NCBI GenBank assembly: GCA_019746135.1 | Contig: JAIESI010000072.1 | Coordinates: 1 to 64,000, forward strand | Length of the DNA stretch: 64,000 bases | From: Xanthobacteraceae bacterium | Lineage (GTDB): Bacteria; Pseudomonadota; Alphaproteobacteria; Rhizobiales; Xanthobacteraceae | Direction: 5' to 3' | Shown here: positions 23,792 to 32,317 of the stretch, piece by piece | How the letters are laid out: every line of letters starts with the position of its first letter | How positions within the stretch are numbered: position 1 is the stretch's first letter | The notes under the pieces: model-generated | The model's database searches: none | What the model was told of the DNA's origin: nothing | Seen by the model: the letters and a program-made list of their open reading frames with translations, nothing else | Program-made: the position numbers and the translations under genes

Positions 23792-24829
23792 ATGACAAAG
23801 AGGCAGACGATATTCGCGGTCATTTGTCTCATATTGACGCCCATCGAAACGCGCAGCGCTCACACCCAAGACAAACTCCCCCTGCAGCGCGTCCAAACGA
23901 TCCCCATGTCCGGCGTCTCTGGAAGGCTGGATCATCTCGGCGTGGACGTTGAGGGTGGGCGACTATTTGCTGCCGCACTCGGCGACAGTCAAAATACCGT
24001 CGAGGTGATCGACCTCAAAGCGGGCAAGCGAATATCCAGCATCCGCGGACAGAGCATGCCGCAAGGTGTGTTCTACTCCGCCGACTTTAAAAAGCTGTTT
24101 GTCGCGAACGGCAAGGATGGGACTGTCAAAATTTTCCGTGGTGACAATTTGGGGCTTGTTGGCAGCTTGCCGGTCGGCACAGGTGCAGATCATGTGGGCT
24201 ACGATCAGGCAACCAAGGATCTTTATGTCGGAGTTAGCATTCCCAACTCTCGTGTGGGGGAATTGGCCATTGTCGACACTCGCACGAATAAGAAAATTGG
24301 AGCCATTCAGACCGATAGCCGCCCCGGGGGCATCAAGATCGAGACAGCGAGCCCGCGTATTTTCGTGACGCTCGGTGGCCTGCCAAGGGTGGGTGTCGTT
24401 GATCGGGAAAAGCAGAAACAGATCGCAACATGGCCCCTGACGGGGGTTCCGAGCGTTGTCGCGTTGGCGCTCGACGAGACCAATCACAGGCTTTTCGGTG
24501 CCAGTCGCAACCCACCGATGTTGACTGTCTTGGACACCGAGTCAGGCAAGCAAATTACACAACTCGACGGTGTCGAAGGCATCGATGACCTCTGGTACGA
24601 CGCAGAACATCATCGGATTTACGCCTCAGGGGGCAGAGGGGCCGCGGCCGGTTTTGTTTACGTCTATCAGCAAAGAGATGCAGACCATTACGAGTTAACG
24701 GCGAAAATACCGACGAGAGCTGATGCGCAAACCTCAATCTGGGTGCCGCAACTCAATCGGCTTTACGTCTCGGCTTCCGCCAATGGCAACGAGAATGCCG
24801 CGATCTTGGTATTCGAACCTCAGCCATGA
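23792..24829 (+). CDS. Secreted YncE-like beta-propeller protein 1
   Basis: 345 residues, ATG with GAGGTG upstream. Signal peptide (TIFAVICLILTPIETRS, cleavage near residue 25). Seven-bladed propeller repeats: GVSGRLDHLGVDVEGGRLF, NTVEVIDLKAGKRISSI, KKLFVANGKDGTVKIF, KDLYVGVSIPNSRVGELAIV and HRLFGASRNPPMLTVLDTES. It overlaps or nearly abuts the next gene, a close relative, implying a tandem duplication. Periplasmic; role in the resistance island unknown. Confidence 0.75.
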   Translation: MTKRQTIFAVICLILTPIETRSAHTQDKLPLQRVQTIPMSGVSGRLDHLGVDVEGGRLFAAALGDSQNTVEVIDLKAGKRISSIRGQSMPQGVFYSADFKKLFVANGKDGTVKIFRGDNLGLVGSLPVGTGADHVGYDQATKDLYVGVSIPNSRVGELAIVDTRTNKKIGAIQTDSRPGGIKIETASPRIFVTLGGLPRVGVVDREKQKQIATWPLTGVPSVVALALDETNHRLFGASRNPPMLTVLDTESGKQITQLDGVEGIDDLWYDAEHHRIYASGGRGAAAGFVYVYQQRDADHYELTAKIPTRADAQTSIWVPQLNRLYVSASANGNENAAILVFEPQP

Positions 24830-24849
24830 AGAGTTGGAAGGAGAAAACT

Positions 24850-25884
24850 ATGATGAAGCCGCAGTCAATGCTTTGTGTCGCGGTTGCTGCGCTCGCGATT
24901 TCTTCAACGCCGGGCATCTCGCAACAGGCGCCCCAGGCGTCACCCCGGGAAGGTCCGACGCTGTTGCTCACCTCGAAGGTGCCCTTGACGGGTGTTTCGG
25001 GCCGAATCGATCACTTCACTTCTGACACTAAACGCCGACTGACAATTTTTTCCGGCCTGGGCAACAACACCGTGGAAATTGTAAACAACTTCGAGGGAAA
25101 GCACGTAAAAACCATTACGGGGCTGCAGGAGCCGCAGGGCCCCCTTTACGTTCCGGAATTCGACAAGCTGTTCGTCGCCAACGCCGGCAACGGCGTGGTC
25201 AACGTTTATGACGCGAAGACGTGGGAGCTTCGCAAGAGCATTTCCCTTGGCGACGACTCCGATGCCGACAATCTCCGGTATGACGAAGCTACAAAGCGGG
25301 TCTTTGTCGGCGTGGTGGGTGGTATTGCGATGATTGATGCGGCGACGGAGGCCCGTGTCGGGGACCTCAAGGGCAGCGGCGGTCACACCGAGTCCTTCCA
25401 GTTGGAAAAGAACGGGCCGCGGATTTTCGCCAACGTTCCGGATGACGACAGTGTGGTCAATGTGATTGACCGCGGGACCGGCGCGCTCGCCAAGTGGGCC
25501 CTCAACGGGGCCAAAGCAAACTTTCCAATGACACTCGATGAAAGCAGTCACCGACTTTTCGTTATCGCGCGCACACCACCCATGGTGGTCGTTCTCGATA
25601 CGGACACAGGTAAGGAGGTTGCGCGAATCCGAGTGAAGGCAGCAAGCGACGACGCATATTTCGATCCGGTCCGCAAACGCATCTACGTCATTTGCGGCGA
25701 GGGTTATATCAGCGTGATCCAGCAGAAGGATCCGGATCACTATGCGCTCATGGAGAACATCCCGACAATTGCCGGCGCGCGCACCGGTGGTCTGCTCGGG
25801 GCGAACCTGTATGTTGGGGTGCCATCCGGAGCAACCGGAGCGACGGACCCGGCCCAATTGTGGGTTTATCAAGCACAGGAATAG
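24850..25884 (+). CDS. Secreted YncE-like beta-propeller protein 2
   Basis: 344 residues from the ATG at 24850, which has AAGGAG at good spacing; an ATG at 24826 would overlap the previous stop (ATGA) and add eight residues. Signal peptide MLCVAVAALAISSTPGISQ. Propeller blades closely match the previous protein: LTGVSGRIDHFTSDTKRRL, NTVEIVNNFEGKHVKTI, DKLFVANAGNGVVNVYD, HRLFVIARTPPMVVVLDTDT. The pair and the minus-strand cytoplasmic relative at 20584 make three such proteins within 6 kb. Confidence 0.75.
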   Translation: MMKPQSMLCVAVAALAISSTPGISQQAPQASPREGPTLLLTSKVPLTGVSGRIDHFTSDTKRRLTIFSGLGNNTVEIVNNFEGKHVKTITGLQEPQGPLYVPEFDKLFVANAGNGVVNVYDAKTWELRKSISLGDDSDADNLRYDEATKRVFVGVVGGIAMIDAATEARVGDLKGSGGHTESFQLEKNGPRIFANVPDDDSVVNVIDRGTGALAKWALNGAKANFPMTLDESSHRLFVIARTPPMVVVLDTDTGKEVARIRVKAASDDAYFDPVRKRIYVICGEGYISVIQQKDPDHYALMENIPTIAGARTGGLLGANLYVGVPSGATGATDPAQLWVYQAQE

Positions 25885-25982
25885 GCCGCAAGGTGCGGAC
25901 GTCAAGACGACAGTGACAGAAACCGCCTTACCCGGAGTTTGATGAACAAATCTACGGCCTGGCCGTTGATCTTCAAATGCAG

Positions 25983-26070
25983 TGGGGTCAAGCAGTCTCC
26001 CCGTCAGACGGCTGAGCCGTCCAAGCACTGCGCAATGGCTCGATTCGTCGAGGAGATTGCGCATGGACGG
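25983..26070 (+). promoter_or_regulatory. Structured leader element, copy C
   Basis: TGGGG (25983-25987) pairs with CCCCG (25999-26003). CCGTCCA (26017-26023) pairs perfectly with TGGACGG (26064-26070), and TGCGCAA (26029-26035) with TTGCGCA (26057-26063); AGCAC is the bulge and CTCGA...TCGAG the inner stem. The ATG at 26063 opens the secreted protein gene. Compared with copy B the 26069 base restores a Watson-Crick pair where B has a wobble. Confidence 0.65.
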
Positions 26071-26656
26071 TTTCGCGACGGCTTCGTTTACTTCATCCAC
26101 CCTTCGGCTGGACTCGTGCGCACATTCGAACCGGCGCCCAGCAGCTTCAAGGACTCATACCGCAAAGCCCCTTCTGGCAGCAGTCACTGCGCTCTTGTTT
26201 GCAAGCGGTGTGGCGACAGCTCAATCCAATGAAGTGCGCGTGCAGGGAAACTGGGCGTACACGGAGCGCGGCAGGCCTAATGCCGAAGAGCATCTTGCCA
26301 CGACGTCAGCGGTGGAAGGGAACGTGTGGCTCATTCTCGCATGCAGCGGCGACGAGAAACTGACTGTCTCTCTCATACACGACACACAATTCGATTTTCC
26401 GCTACAGGCTTCTTCGCCAATTGAATTGCGATCGAAAGACATACCCGCCGTCCCCGTTGAGGGGAGAAGCGCCGAACCGAACCAGATCATTCTTGATCCC
26501 CGCCTCATGCGGCATGTCATACCGTCAATAATCGAAGAGGACCAACTCGTGATCTCGGTGCCCGAAGCTGCGGGCCCAATCCACGACTACACATTTGCCA
26601 TGCAGCCAAATGACGTCGCTTTGCGCGCGATCCGCTCCCATTGCTTCAATGACTAA
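26063..26656 (+). CDS. Secreted hypothetical protein with long leader
   Basis: 197 residues from the ATG inside element C. No other ATG, GTG or TTG lies between it and the hydrophobic signal core (LLAAVTALLFASGVATAQS, residues about 36-54), so this start is nearly forced and the signal peptide has an unusual 34-residue N-region. The mature part is beta-rich (NEVRVQGNWAYTERGRP, GNVWLILACSGDEKLTVSLI) with no assigned family. It is followed after 30 bp by the DUF3182 gene and fetAB. Confidence 0.6.
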   Translation: MDGFATASFTSSTLRLDSCAHSNRRPAASRTHTAKPLLAAVTALLFASGVATAQSNEVRVQGNWAYTERGRPNAEEHLATTSAVEGNVWLILACSGDEKLTVSLIHDTQFDFPLQASSPIELRSKDIPAVPVEGRSAEPNQIILDPRLMRHVIPSIIEEDQLVISVPEAAGPIHDYTFAMQPNDVALRAIRSHCFND

Positions 26657-26686
26657 GCAACGCTCAGGCGATAAAGGCCTGCGAGG

Positions 26687-27853
26687 ATGGTTGATCACAT
26701 GACTTCGGGCACGGTTGTCATTCACGATTCACTGTTGGGCACGCCCATGTATGAACATGAAAAAGCGGCGCTCAGTCACGTGGCCTCGGCCATCGCACGT
26801 ATCAAGAAATACGACTTGGCGTATTCTTATATCGACGCGCAGCGCAGGTCAGGAATTATTTTCTTCGTTCCAGATGAAGCGCTGCTGTGCGACGAGGCGG
26901 CCGAGCTTGGCATCCGATCTGCCAACGACATCTTCGGCGCGGTGGTCCCTTATCCATTCGTCATGACGAAAGCCATCACGCATCGATTGGTAGACCGCGA
27001 AGCCGAGAGGCCGGAAGGCTGGTCCACCGCATTTCCGGAGCGGATACGAGACGCAGTGTTGGCGGGTTTCACCGCGTTCAGTCCTCGGGACGTCGTCATG
27101 GCCGCAAGAACGCTGCTGAACATCGGACCGATTCGTCTGAAGCCTCCGCTGTCGTGTGGCAGCGGGGGACAACTGGTGGTGACCGAAGAGCGTGCGGTGG
27201 AGGAGTTTCTCGATCGGTGCCCCAGGGACGAACTCGCGGCTTATGGCCTGGTGCTTGAGACGGACTTGTCTCAAGTCGAAACCATCAGCATCGGTAGGAT
27301 TTCAATCGATGAAATGATCATGACGTACTTTGGGGTGCAGAGGACCACCGCGAACAACAGGGGAGATGCGGTCTATGGTGGCTCGGACCTCGTCTGTGTG
27401 CGCGGCGACTGGAACGCGCTCGAAGCGATGCCGATGGAGCGCAAGTTTCGGGCGGCGATCGCCCAAGCTAGGCGATATGACGCAGCAGCTGCAGAGTTTC
27501 CTGGGTTTTTGGCGACACGCCGAAACTACGATGTCGGACACGGGTTTGACACCGCTGGAGAGAGGAGGATCGGCGTTTTCGAGGCATCGTGGCGCGTTGG
27601 AGGAGCCAGTACCGCCGAGCTTGCGGCGATGACCGCTTTCCGAGAGGACCCGACCTTGCATGTCGTCGTCGCGTCTTCCGTGAAGATCTTTGGGCGCGAC
27701 TGCAAGCCCCCTTCGGATGCGAGCGTATATTATCGGAACGATGATCCGCGGGACGGCCCCCTCGTCCGATACACCACCGTAAAGAGGGTACAGTCGTACG
27801 GTAGTAATTCGCACGTCGCTTTACGTCCGAGCGAATTGAGACCACAACCATAA
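26687..27853 (+). CDS. DUF3182 family protein (ATP-grasp-like)
   Basis: 388 residues. Diagnostic stretches of DUF3182 are visible: DIFGAVVPYPFVMTKAITH near residue 85, FTAFSPRDVVMAARTLL, GPIRLKPPLSCGSGGQLVV, AVYGGSDLVCVRGD and ATRRNYDVGHGFD. The family is thought to have an ATP-grasp-like fold, but no reaction is known. The ATG at 26687 directly follows GAGG; the ATG at 26699 is an alternative. It lies between a secreted protein and the FetAB exporter, all on the plus strand. Confidence 0.7.
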   Translation: MVDHMTSGTVVIHDSLLGTPMYEHEKAALSHVASAIARIKKYDLAYSYIDAQRRSGIIFFVPDEALLCDEAAELGIRSANDIFGAVVPYPFVMTKAITHRLVDREAERPEGWSTAFPERIRDAVLAGFTAFSPRDVVMAARTLLNIGPIRLKPPLSCGSGGQLVVTEERAVEEFLDRCPRDELAAYGLVLETDLSQVETISIGRISIDEMIMTYFGVQRTTANNRGDAVYGGSDLVCVRGDWNALEAMPMERKFRAAIAQARRYDAAAAEFPGFLATRRNYDVGHGFDTAGERRIGVFEASWRVGGASTAELAAMTAFREDPTLHVVVASSVKIFGRDCKPPSDASVYYRNDDPRDGPLVRYTTVKRVQSYGSNSHVALRPSELRPQP

Positions 27854-27897
27854 CCGCCATCTCGGCCCTGCTTCTCGCCCCGGCGCCGCGTACCTCT

Positions 27898-28518
27898 ATG
27901 TCAGAGCACCACACCCGTTCCGCGCTACTGTCTGTTCAATCGCTCTCGCGTCTGCACGTTAGAGCGTCATTTAATCTCGCGAACGGCGAGTGCATCGCCC
28001 TTCAAGGCGCGTCAGGGTCCGGCAAAACCGTGCTGATGCGGGCGATCGCTGACCTCGACCCGAACGAAGGCATCATCAAGCTTGATGGTATCTTACGAGA
28101 GAGCATGCCGGCCCCGCAGTGGCGAAAACAGGTCACTTATCTCGCGGCTGAACCTGGCTGGTGGGCGGACACGGTGCAAGCTCATTTCGCGAGTTGGGAC
28201 GACGCTCGATCACTGATTGAGGAGCTGCGCCTGTCGCCGGATTGCGGCAGTTGGAATGTCGGGAGACTCTCGACCGGTGAGAAGCAACGCTTGAGCTTTG
28301 CTCGCGCATTGATGCTTCAGTCGCGCGTCCTTCTCCTTGATGAGCCCACCTCGGGCCTGGACGCCAAGTCGACGGCAGCTGTCGAATCGATCCTTGCGAA
28401 ACGTCGGTCGAGCGGCACCGCCATGATCTGGTGCACACACGACCAAGCCCAGGCGAAGCGCGTCGCATCGCGCGTTCTCGTCGCGGAGCATGGACAGATC
28501 GAGGAGCATGCGCTTTGA
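27898..28518 (+). CDS. fetA: Iron efflux ABC transporter ATP-binding protein FetA
   Basis: 206-residue ATPase of the YbbL/FetA type. Walker A GASGSGKTVLMRAI, signature LSTGEKQRLSFARAL, Walker B VLLLDEPTSGLD and switch His WCTHDQ are present. The short length and the QWRKQVTYLAAEPGWWADTV segment are typical of FetA. The stop overlaps the TTG start of fetB by three bases. In E. coli FetAB exports iron and protects against peroxide, which fits a locus dealing with redox-active chromate. Confidence 0.85.
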   Translation: MSEHHTRSALLSVQSLSRLHVRASFNLANGECIALQGASGSGKTVLMRAIADLDPNEGIIKLDGILRESMPAPQWRKQVTYLAAEPGWWADTVQAHFASWDDARSLIEELRLSPDCGSWNVGRLSTGEKQRLSFARALMLQSRVLLLDEPTSGLDAKSTAAVESILAKRRSSGTAMIWCTHDQAQAKRVASRVLVAEHGQIEEHAL

Positions 28519-29321
28519 GCTATATTCAGCTGACGTATGGCGATCTCGCGCTCCCAGCATTGCTCGTGCTTATGAACGGAGTGCTCTCGCTCGTGCTCCA
28601 TCTGCGGCTGGAGCGGAACCTTCTTATCGCCACGGTTCGCATGTGCGTCCAGCTCGTACTGGTTGGATATGTTCTGACGATCCTGTTTGCCACGGTCTCG
28701 CCGCTCTGGACCACCGTTGCTGCAGTTGCCATGGTTCTGTTTGCGTCGCGAGAAGTCGCCGCCCGTCAAAAACGGAAACTTAGTGGTCTGTGGCCGTACG
28801 GCCTAGGTGCGGCGTGTACGTTGCTCGCGGGAGGCACCATTACGATCTTTGCTCTGCTCACGCAGCTCCGGCCCGAACCTTGGTATCATCCGCGTTACGC
28901 CCTCCCCCTGCTGGGCATGATCCTTGGCAACACGATGACTGGCATCAGTCTTGGGCTCGATGTGCTCACCAACGGCTTGGTGCAGAACCGCGCAGCCGTG
29001 GAAGCCCGTCTCGCGCTGGGCTCACATCGGTACACCGCCTTGCTTCCCGTTATCCGCGATTCGCTGCGTAGCGGCTTCATGCCGACCATCAACGCGATGG
29101 CGGCAATGGGACTCGTCGCCCTACCGGGCATGATGACCGGTCAGATTTTGGCAGGTGCGGATCCGGTGGACGCCGTCAAATACCAGCTGCTGATAATGTT
29201 CTTGATCAGCGGCGGAACCGGCCTTGGGACGCTCGCCGCTGTGCTTGCTGGCGCGTACCGCCTGACCGATGACCGACATCGATTGCGGCTGGATCGGCTC
29301 GGCCCGGAAACAGGCGGCTGA
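28515..29321 (+). CDS. fetB: Iron efflux ABC transporter permease FetB
   Basis: 268 residues from a TTG at 28515 that overlaps the fetA stop (TTGA); the longer frame upstream lies within fetA. Seven or so membrane helices, with the UPF0014/FetB hallmark motifs VRMCVQLVLVGYVL, LLGMILGNTMTGISLGLD, EARLALGSHRYTALLPVIRDSLR and ALPGMMTGQILAGADP. Complete, and the last intact gene before the damaged island border. Confidence 0.88.
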   Translation: MSYIQLTYGDLALPALLVLMNGVLSLVLHLRLERNLLIATVRMCVQLVLVGYVLTILFATVSPLWTTVAAVAMVLFASREVAARQKRKLSGLWPYGLGAACTLLAGGTITIFALLTQLRPEPWYHPRYALPLLGMILGNTMTGISLGLDVLTNGLVQNRAAVEARLALGSHRYTALLPVIRDSLRSGFMPTINAMAAMGLVALPGMMTGQILAGADPVDAVKYQLLIMFLISGGTGLGTLAAVLAGAYRLTDDRHRLRLDRLGPETGG

Positions 29322-29623
29322 GCCTTTGGACACTAGCCAGTGCGCCGCCACGCTGCGGCCGGTCATCGTTTAGCTCGGCCAGCTGGCGCAATACTGCGGG
29401 AATGCTGCGCTCGCGCTCGAACAGAACGATAATTTCGTCGGCCGGCAGGTGCCCTGTCTCCAACCCTGATAAAATCTCGCGCGGCGTCCGACACCCACCT
29501 TGTGATGCGGCGCTCTCGATCTATGCAATAATTCCTCACGGCACTATGCTGGCGGCGCGGACGCACGTTTGGCCTCTGTGCAAGAACGGGTGAATGGTCG
29601 CTCTCTAGCTGGGGGAGTAGCTG
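29322..29623. other. Intergenic stretch after fetB
   Basis: About 300 bp with several short frames on both strands, none with convincing composition or start. No repeat or terminator was identified. The last bases hold the GGGGGAG ribosome site of the truncated membrane-protein gene. Confidence 0.4.
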
Positions 29624-30060
29624 ATGGGCCTGGTACCTGACTTCATCCTCGACTGGATTGACGTCAGCACGTTCTGGACAATCCTGATGATCATGCATGG
29701 CCTCCTGGCCGTGGCGTTGCTCGGCGCCATCACGCATCAGGCCGTCTCCGTGCTGGCGCCCGTGCGTCAAACCGCGAATGCCAGCTTCGTCACGCGCTAT
29801 CGCGCTGTACACGGCGCGGGATATGCCGCCGCGGTCTGTGTGTTGTGGATTGTGACCTTCATCTTCGGCGCTTGGATCTACACGAAATACCGGATGTATG
29901 TTCGCATCCCGATCGAGGCGCAGGGCTACTGGAAGACGCTGGGCGTGTTTGATCTTAAGGAACACGTCGCCACGCTGGGTCTCTTCCTGCTCCCGATCTA
30001 TTGGTACTTCTGGAAGAACGAGCGGAACGCCGAATACGATAGCCCGCGGCGCTGGCTAGC
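29624..30060 (+). pseudogene. Truncated four-helix membrane protein
   Basis: About 146 native residues from an ATG with GGGGGAG upstream: FWTILMIMHGLLAVALLGAI, a loop, AAAVCVLWIVTFIFGAWIYT, then LKEHVATLGLFLLPIYWYFWK. From about 30061 the frame continues to 30325 only by reading the antisense of a methylase fragment, so the natural C-terminus, expected to hold one more helix, is lost. The abrupt change in composition marks a recombination junction. Family unnamed to me; similar proteins occur in rhizobia. Confidence 0.6.
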
Positions 30061-30475
30061 CGCGTTCGACGTAGTCGTCGAAGCTGAGGCTGTCGCCGTG
30101 GATGTCGATCCATCCGGCGACGCGCTTCGACCACCGCGCGAGATCGTCGAGCTCGGCTTCGCTGTAGACCGTCGTCTTCACGGTGGCGACGAACTCGGCG
30201 AGCTGGCTGATGTCGACGCCGATGCTGTGACGCCCGAGCGCGCGCGCTTCGACGAGGGTCGTGCCGCCGCCGACATGGGGATCCAGGACCAGCTGGCCGC
30301 GCCGCGTGAACGTCTCGATTGCTGAGCGGACGAACTGCGGACTGAAACGGGCGGGATATTTGTAGTAGCCGTGGGTCAGGCCCTTCACCGGCTCGGCGTC
30401 GCGCGCGCCGTTGATCAGCGCCGCCTGCTTAGCGACGGACAGTCTCAGATACCGATGTCGGCGCGTGGAACTCAT
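30056..30475 (-). pseudogene. C-terminally truncated DNA methyltransferase
   Basis: 139 residues from an ATG at 30475. A SAM-dependent DNA methylase N-terminal half: GLTHGYYKYPARFSPQFV, then motif I LVLDPHVGGGTTLVEARALG (DPxxGxGT form) and GVDISQLAEFV. The catalytic motif (DPPY/NPPY) is not reached because the frame stops at 30056, exactly at the junction with the truncated membrane-protein gene. It is therefore a dead fragment, probably of an island-borne modification gene. Confidence 0.65.
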
Positions 30476-30892
30476 GGTTAACGGATGCGACCGATTTGGT
30501 TATCGGGCCCTTAAGATCGGCAGCGCCGTGCCACCAAAGGCCTCGGCCAGGCTTACCCCCTTCCGGTCCTGCCGTCCTGGCCCAACCTGGCCGATGGTTA
30601 ATCTATGCGGTGGACAACCTGGCACTGGGCCAGCGGACGACCCGCCAGACCGTCCTGCGTTCGCGCCCTGGCCGATCTCGGGCTTCCGGGGGTCAGATCA
30701 CTGACCCCACCCCTCGGCGGCCGCTGGCGGGGCTCCCAGGGCGTGGAAACGCCGGCGCGTTTCCGGCAACCGTTTCCACCTCGGAAAGCCTCGGCAGAAT
30801 CGGGATTCGCGAATGGTGCAATCCGGCGAGCGTGCCGGCCGGAAACCGGGTTTCCCTTCGGATTTCGGAAACTAGTTGCTACGTGCCCGATT
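30476..30892. other. Unassigned island-border stretch before comM
   Basis: About 415 bp with no credible gene. It contains a perfect palindrome at 30689-30708 and several GGAAAC/GTTTCC words in inverted order (30743-30870, for example GGAAACGCC...GGCGCGTTTCC and GGAAACCGGGTTTCC). Homology to ComM begins abruptly at about 30893. These may be ends of a lost mobile element. Confidence 0.45.
30689..30708. repeat. Perfect palindrome in the island border
   Basis: GGGGTCAG-ATCA-CTGACCCC, 8-bp arms with a 4-base centre. There is no T-run, so a terminator is unlikely; a recombination or transposon-end site is possible. Confidence 0.4.
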
Positions 30893-31795
30893 TTGCTGAT
30901 GATCGGGCCGCCCGGCTCCGGCAAGTCGATGCTCGCCGCGCGACTGCCGACCATCCTGCCGACGCTGTCGCCGCAGGAATTGCTCGAACTGTCGATGATC
31001 GCCTCGGTCGCGGGCGAAATCGAGAACGGCACGCTCACCGACCGGCGGCCGTTCCGCGCGCCGCATCATTCGGCGTCGATGCCCGCGCTGGTGGGCGGCG
31101 GGCTGCGCGCCAAACCGGGCGAGATTTCGCTCGCGCATCACGGCGTGCTGTTCCTCGACGAGCTCCCGGAATTCCAGCCCTCGGTGCTCGACGCGCTGCG
31201 CCAGCCGCTCGAAACCGGCGTGGTCGCCATCGCCCGCGCCAACCACCGCGTCACCTATCCGGCGCGCTTCATGCTGGTCGCGGCGATGAACCCCTGCCGC
31301 TGCGGCCACGCCAGCGATCCGGGCTATGCCTGCCGGCGCGGCCCGAGCACGCGCTGCACCGCAGACTACCAGACGCGGATCTCCGGGCCGCTGCTCGACC
31401 GCATCGACCTCAACATCGAGGTGCCGGCCGTCACCGCCGCCGACCTGATCCTGCCGCCGCCGGCGGAAGGCAGCAAAGAGGTCGCAGCCCGCGTCGCGCA
31501 GGCGCGCGCCGTGCAGGCCGAGCGCTATGCGAAGCTCGGCCTCGATGGCGTGCTCACCAACGCCGCAGCGCCGTCCGCCGTGCTGGAGGATGTCGCGCGT
31601 CCCGACAGCGCCGGGCTTGCGCTCCTGCGCGACGCGTCCGATGCCATGCGGCTGTCGGCGCGCGGCTATCATCGCGTGTTGCGGGTGGCGCGCACGCTCG
31701 CAGACCTCGACGGCGCGGAGAAAATCGGCCGTGTGCATCTCGCCGAGGCGCTGTCATACCGGGCGCTGGCGGACAACGTGCAGCGCGCCGCTTAG
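30893..31795 (+). pseudogene. comM: ComM/YifB family AAA+ protein lacking its N-terminus
   Basis: About 300 residues of a protein normally near 510. The remaining part starts at LLMIGPPGSGKSMLAARLP (Walker A), includes VLFLDELPEFQPSVLDALRQPLE (Walker B), AAMNPCRCGH, DRIDLNIEVPAV and the C-terminal domain (SARGYHRVLRVARTLADL). The N-terminal ChlI/Lon-like domain of about 210 residues is absent and the upstream sequence is unrelated, so the gene was cut between the domains by the island. ComM promotes branch migration in natural transformation. The missing 5' part should lie at the other island end, outside the window. Confidence 0.8.
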
Positions 31796-31899
31796 CCGGA
31801 TTCGGCCGGCCGCTCGCGAAACCTAATTCCTGACGGCCAACAGTACGCCACGTTCAGTGGTCCCGAAACGATAGCCGGAAGCGCAGGTGGGAGACTGAA

Positions 31900-32298
31900 A
31901 TGGATGATCGAACCGTGCGGCTGGCGCTGGAGCGCCATTGGGATGCCTCGGACGCGGGCGATTTCAAGGTCGAACATGAAATCTACCACGAGGATGCTGT
32001 GCTTGTTTATCCGCAGTCGGGCGAGCGGATCCGCGGCCGGCACGACATTCAAGAGAGCCGATTCGTTCAGCCGAACAAGAAGCGTTTTACGGTCCGGCGA
32101 ATTATCGGCAGCGGCGATCTCTGGGTCAGTGAATTCGTGCTCACCTATGACGGCATGCCATCTTACGCGGTGAGCATCATGGAATTCCGCGACGGACTGG
32201 TGGCCAACGAAACACAATATTTCGCCGACCGGTTTGACCCTGCACCCTCGCGGGCACATCTTGTCGAGCGAACAGACGACATCACGCCGCCGAGATAA
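31900..32298 (+). CDS. SnoaL-like / NTF2-fold protein
   Basis: 132 residues. The pattern of an NTF2-like cone fold is visible: an N-terminal helix (RLALERHWDASDAGDFKVEHEIYHEDAVL), GERIRGRHDIQESRFVQP, then beta strands ending in VSIMEFRDGLVANETQYFADRF, which is the family's typical closing motif. Members are isomerases, hydrolases or ligand binders; none can be chosen here. It precedes the YcaQ-like gene on the same strand by 19 bp. Confidence 0.7.
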   Translation: MDDRTVRLALERHWDASDAGDFKVEHEIYHEDAVLVYPQSGERIRGRHDIQESRFVQPNKKRFTVRRIIGSGDLWVSEFVLTYDGMPSYAVSIMEFRDGLVANETQYFADRFDPAPSRAHLVERTDDITPPR

Positions 32299-32317
32299 GC
32301 CGCTGCATTCTCGTTCG

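Noticed and set aside
23092-26070. Leader copies as a CRISPR array or an IS end
   Set aside because: Only three copies, kilobases apart, in both orientations, no spacers, no transposase, and each carries a start codon with matching downstream frame.
29206-29965. Minus-strand frames around 29.2-30.0 kb
   Set aside because: No ribosome site, no recognisable domain, and they overlap fetB or the membrane-protein gene.
30605-30892. N-terminal extension of the ComM frame
   Set aside because: The frame is open from 30605 but its translation bears no likeness to ComM; similarity begins sharply at about 30893.
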